Position numbers and translations under genes: made by a program. A stretch of 38,294 nt of DNA, taken from contig NZ_CDDH01000083.1 of NCBI RefSeq assembly GCF_000819725.1, forward strand, positions 1-38,294. The letters run 5' to 3'. Positions 35,626-38,294 of the stretch are shown one piece after another. Numbering within the stretch: the first letter of the stretch is position 1; each line of letters opens with the position of its first letter. Below the pieces are notes generated by a model, which saw nothing but the letters and a program-made list of their open reading frames with translations, had not been told where the DNA came from and searched no databases. Origin of the DNA: Aeromonas australiensis. GTDB lineage: Bacteria; Pseudomonadota; Gammaproteobacteria; Enterobacterales; Aeromonadaceae.

Positions 35626-37287
35626 ATGAGTGAAATCGCGCTTTCCATCAGCATGTTGTCGCTGGTGGCAGTGCTGGGGCTCTGGCTGGGAAACTGGCGA
35701 GTCTATGGCGTGGGGTTGGGGATCGGGGGGGTGCTGTTCGGCGGCATTATAGTGGGTCACTTTGCGGGCGCCTCCGATCTCGCGCTGGATGCACAAACTC
35801 TTCACTTTATTCAAGAATTTGGCCTGATCCTGTTTGTCTATACCATTGGCATTCAGGTCGGACCGGGTTTCTTCTCGTCATTGCGCAGTTCCGGACTCAA
35901 GCTCAATGCCTTTGCTGCTCTGCTGGTTATCCTGGGGTGCATCGTTGCGGCAGCACTTCATCAACTCTTTGATGTACCGCTGCCGGTGATCCTCGGGGTC
36001 TTCTCCGGTGCTGTGACCAATACGCCATCCCTCGGTGCGGGTCAGCAGATCCTGGCCGAGCTGGGCGCCGCGCCCGCTGCGACCGGCCTGATGGGGATGG
36101 GCTATGCGGTCGCCTACCCATTCGGCATCTGCGGCATTTTGCTCACTATGTGGCTGGTCAGGGTCTTCTTTCGCATCAAGATCGACGATGAAGCCGCCCA
36201 GTTCGAGCTGCAAACCGGTAAAACCAAGGAGAGCTTGCAGACCATCAATATTGCGGTGCGCAACCCCAATATGCACGGCCTGATGCTGAGCGAGATCCCC
36301 AGTCTCGATGAGTCTGATGTCATCTGCTCCCGTCTCAAACGGGGCTACGAGCTGATGGTGCCGCGCCCTGAATCCCGTATCGAACTGGGAGACTTGCTGC
36401 ATCTGGTGGGTGAGCGTCACGCGCTGCACAAGGTGTTACTGGTGTTGGGGGAGGAGGTGGAGACCTCGCTCTCGACCCGTGGCACAGATCTGCGCGTCGA
36501 GCGGGTAGTGGTGACCAACGAGCAGGTGCTGGGCAAGAAGATCCGCGATCTCGACATCAAACAGCGCTATGACGTGGTGATCTCGCGCCTCAACCGGGCC
36601 GGTGTCGAGCTGGTGCCGACCAGCCAGACCAGTCTGCAGTTTGGCGATATTCTCAACCTGGTTGGCCGCCTAGACGCCATTGAGGCGGTGACCAATGTGG
36701 TCGGCAACGTGCAGCAAAAACTGCAGCAGGTGCAGATGTTGCCGGTCTTTATCGGGATTGGCCTCGGCGTATTGCTCGGCTCCATCCCCTTCTATCTGCC
36801 CGGTTTCCCGGCCGCCCTCAAACTGGGTCTGGCGGGTGGGCCGCTGGTAGTGGCGCTGATCCTGTCGCGGATTGGCAGCATCGGCAAGCTCTACTGGTTT
36901 ATGCCTCCCAGTGCCAACCTGGCGCTGCGGGAAATTGGCATAGTGTTGTTTCTGGCGGTGGTTGGCTTCAAGTCGGGGGCCGGGTTCATCGATACGCTGA
37001 TTAATGGTGATGGTACCGCCTGGATGATCTATGGGGCCGCCATCACGTTTATTCCGTTGCTGGTGGTTGGCCTGCTGGCGCGCCTCTACGGCAAGCTGAA
37101 CTATCTCACCCTGTGCGGCTTGCTGGCCGGCTCCATGACTGATCCTCCCGCACTGGCCTTTGCTAATGCCATGCACCCGACCAGCGGTGCCAGCGCGCTC
37201 TCCTATGCCACCGTCTACCCGCTGGTGATGTTCTTGCGGATCATCTCGCCACAGCTGCTGGCTATTATCCTCTGGGCGGGAGCATAG
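35626..37287 (+). CDS. yidE: AAE-family transporter YidE
   Basis: From the ATG at 35626 this is 553 aa, exactly the length of E. coli YidE. It is a member of the aspartate:alanine exchanger family with two membrane halves (about 1-185 and 370-553) around two cytosolic RCK_C (TrkA-C) domains (about 195-275 and 280-360, with [20 protein letters not shown]). The signature [16 protein letters not shown] and [14 protein letters not shown] in the first half correspond to KSGAGF and [11 protein letters not shown] in the second. The substrate is unknown. AAAGGA lies 9-10 bases before this ATG; an ATG three codons earlier (35617) abuts that Shine-Dalgarno and is less likely. Confidence 0.94.
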   Translation: MSEIALSISMLSLVAVLGLWLGNWRVYGVGLGIGGVLFGGIIVGHFAGASDLALDAQTLHFIQEFGLILFVYTIGIQVGPGFFSSLRSSGLKLNAFAALLVILGCIVAAALHQLFDVPLPVILGVFSGAVTNTPSLGAGQQILAELGAAPAATGLMGMGYAVAYPFGICGILLTMWLVRVFFRIKIDDEAAQFELQTGKTKESLQTINIAVRNPNMHGLMLSEIPSLDESDVICSRLKRGYELMVPRPESRIELGDLLHLVGERHALHKVLLVLGEEVETSLSTRGTDLRVERVVVTNEQVLGKKIRDLDIKQRYDVVISRLNRAGVELVPTSQTSLQFGDILNLVGRLDAIEAVTNVVGNVQQKLQQVQMLPVFIGIGLGVLLGSIPFYLPGFPAALKLGLAGGPLVVALILSRIGSIGKLYWFMPPSANLALREIGIVLFLAVVGFKSGAGFIDTLINGDGTAWMIYGAAITFIPLLVVGLLARLYGKLNYLTLCGLLAGSMTDPPALAFANAMHPTSGASALSYATVYPLVMFLRIISPQLLAIILWAGA

Positions 37288-37297
37288 GGTTCATCCT

Positions 37298-37327
37298 GAC
37301 GGGAGCATGCCTTGTCATGCTCCTGTC
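37298..37327 (+). terminator. Hairpin after yidE
   Basis: GACGGGAGCATG and CATGCTCCTGTC pair over a 6-nt loop with one mismatch (11 of 12), 10 bases past the yidE stop. There is no long T tract, so it is a moderate terminator candidate. Confidence 0.55.
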
Positions 37328-37397
37328 ATTACTCTGTAATCTATTGATAATTTTGGTTTTTGCCATTCTCACAACCTCGCTTTACACACTTCTGTCT

Positions 37398-37414
37398 GGC
37401 TGAATAATTCAGCC
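37398..37414. promoter_or_regulatory. 17-bp palindrome upstream of the adhesin gene
   Basis: GGCTGAA-TAA-TTCAGCC is a perfect 7-bp inverted repeat with a 3-base centre, 104 bases before the adhesin ATG, in an AT-rich stretch. A second short palindrome, TTTGCATGCAAA, lies at 37488-37499, close to the Shine-Dalgarno. Both are candidates for operators controlling the adhesin. Confidence 0.45.
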
Positions 37415-37518
37415 TCAAATCGGCCTATCCTTTCGAATTTTCGAGATGGATGTTTTAACCCCGACTCTGCAAAGTAGGCTGTCGCTTTTTGCATGCAAAT
37501 CAGGATTCAGGAGAGAAC

Positions 37519-38294
37519 ATGATGACCAATGCCGTTACCTTGGAACAGGGCGTAACCATCACCCAACTCAAAGGACAAATTTATCTGGTTGCCGCAGATG
37601 GCAGCCGGAAGCTGTTGGCTGAAGGGGATGTGCTGCCGAAAGGGGCGGTGATCATGTCGCCGGATGGTGCCAGTTTTATGGGGGGTGGACAGCCGTTCAC
37701 TGTGCAACCGGCTAGTGAGCAGAGTGAACCTGCCGAAGAGGGGGATGCTCCCCAGCTGGCGCAAAACAGTGCAGCAGGCACTCCTGATGATATCGATGCC
37801 TTGCAACAAGCGATTTTAGGTGGCACTGACCCGACCCAAGACTTTGAAGCGCCTGCGGCAGGGGGAGCACCTGCTGCCGGTGGTGGCGGTATTGGTGGTG
37901 TAGCCGGTGCCAGCGGTAACGGTGGTTTTGTGACCATCGACCGCACCGGTGATGCAACCATTGCCGAAGCCGGGTTTGATACCGATAACCCCGCAGATAC
38001 AGCCCCCATAGGGGATGCCCTTGGTGGTGAGGACGATATCCTGTTTGATGGCGTTCCACCATCCATCACCGTGAACGCCCCAGACAACACCAACGACACC
38101 ACCCCGACCATTACCGGTACGACGGATGCCCCGGCGGGCAGTACCGTTACCCTGGTCGTGACCGATGCCAACGGCAACCAGCAGACCCTGACCGCCACCG
38201 TACAGCCGGACGGCAGCTACAGCGTGGATGTCACCACCCCATTGGCGGAAGGCTCTTATACCGTCACCGCCACAGTGACCGATCCGGCCGGCAA
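37519..38294 (+). CDS. Start of a LapA-like giant repeat adhesin with retention module (truncated by window end)
   Basis: The frame is open from 37519 to the edge: 258 codons, incomplete. GGAG lies 5 bases before the first ATG and 8 before the second (37522). There is no Sec signal. The first 55 residues (GVTITQLKGQIYLVAADGSRK then LLAEGDVLPKGAVI) match the retention module of type I-secreted RTX adhesins, which plugs the outer-membrane TolC-like pore. A Gly/Ala linker follows with two di-alanine sites (EAPAAGGAPAAGG, 110-122), the form cut by LapG-type proteases (TAAG/PAAG). From about residue 181 an Ig-like repeat begins (ITVNAPDN...TPTITGTTDAPAGSTVTL). Such proteins are usually thousands of residues long and anchor cells in biofilms under c-di-GMP control through LapD/LapG. 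Confidence 0.88.
   Translation, partial: MMTNAVTLEQGVTITQLKGQIYLVAADGSRKLLAEGDVLPKGAVIMSPDGASFMGGGQPFTVQPASEQSEPAEEGDAPQLAQNSAAGTPDDIDALQQAILGGTDPTQDFEAPAAGGAPAAGGGGIGGVAGASGNGGFVTIDRTGDATIAEAGFDTDNPADTAPIGDALGGEDDILFDGVPPSITVNAPDNTNDTTPTITGTTDAPAGSTVTLVVTDANGNQQTLTATVQPDGSYSVDVTTPLAEGSYTVTATVTDPAG

Overview
The window is about 38 kb of chromosomal DNA from a gammaproteobacterium, most likely an Aeromonas. This rests on recalled protein similarity, GC-rich codon use, a PutA without the ribbon-helix-helix domain, and gene order (ygfZ / sdhE-ygfX / nadB / rpoE-rseABC-lepAB-rnc-era-recO-pdxJ). No sequence search was run. There are no rRNA or tRNA genes, CRISPR arrays, insertion sequences or phage genes. 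Almost everything is core metabolism and housekeeping, and the last gene is the start of a probable giant surface adhesin.

Layout. (1) 1-6.5 kb: a membrane-anchored SH3 protein, bifunctional proline catabolic PutA, NADH pyrophosphatase NudC and uroporphyrinogen decarboxylase HemE, most of them followed by a hairpin terminator. (2) 6.6-11.1 kb: a glycolytic/PLP block made of a ROK sugar kinase, epd, pgk and fbaA. (3) 11.2-13.3 kb: a PuuB-like amine oxidase and an unrecognised Q-rich protein. (4) 13.3-16.4 kb, minus strand: cutA-dsbD-GNAT-lipoprotein, with overlapping starts and stops. (5) 16.7-18.7 kb: an unknown 118-aa protein, then a PACE-family efflux transporter divergent from a LysR regulator, with a clear dyad between them. 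(6) 18.7-22.1 kb: ygfZ (minus), sdhE-ygfX (plus), nadB (minus). (7) 22.2-31.2 kb: the envelope-stress operon rpoE-rseABC, headed by a textbook sigma-E promoter, then lepA-lepB-rnc-era-recO and pdxJ. The usual acpS after pdxJ is absent. (8) 31.3-37.3 kb: cysQ, yciI and yciB (minus), a PanP-like PLP decarboxylase (minus), a hemolysin III family protein and the YidE transporter. (9) 37.5 kb to the end: the N-terminus of a LapA-like adhesin with a retention module, a di-alanine LapG-type site and the first Ig-like repeat, cut by the window edge.

The least ordinary signals are small. A 28-bp direct repeat at the rnc/era junction makes a coupled 21-codon mini-ORF that mimics the end of rnc. A perfect 16-bp inverted repeat lies inside the rseB signal-peptide region. 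NudC lacks the fourth zinc cysteine. A 17-bp palindrome lies upstream of the adhesin. Two conserved-looking but unassigned proteins (195 and 118 aa) remain. I found no multi-gene system that looks wholly new.

Intergenic gaps are short. The only one over 300 bases, 748-1073, holds a terminator and the putA upstream region. Positions 1-141 show no gene.
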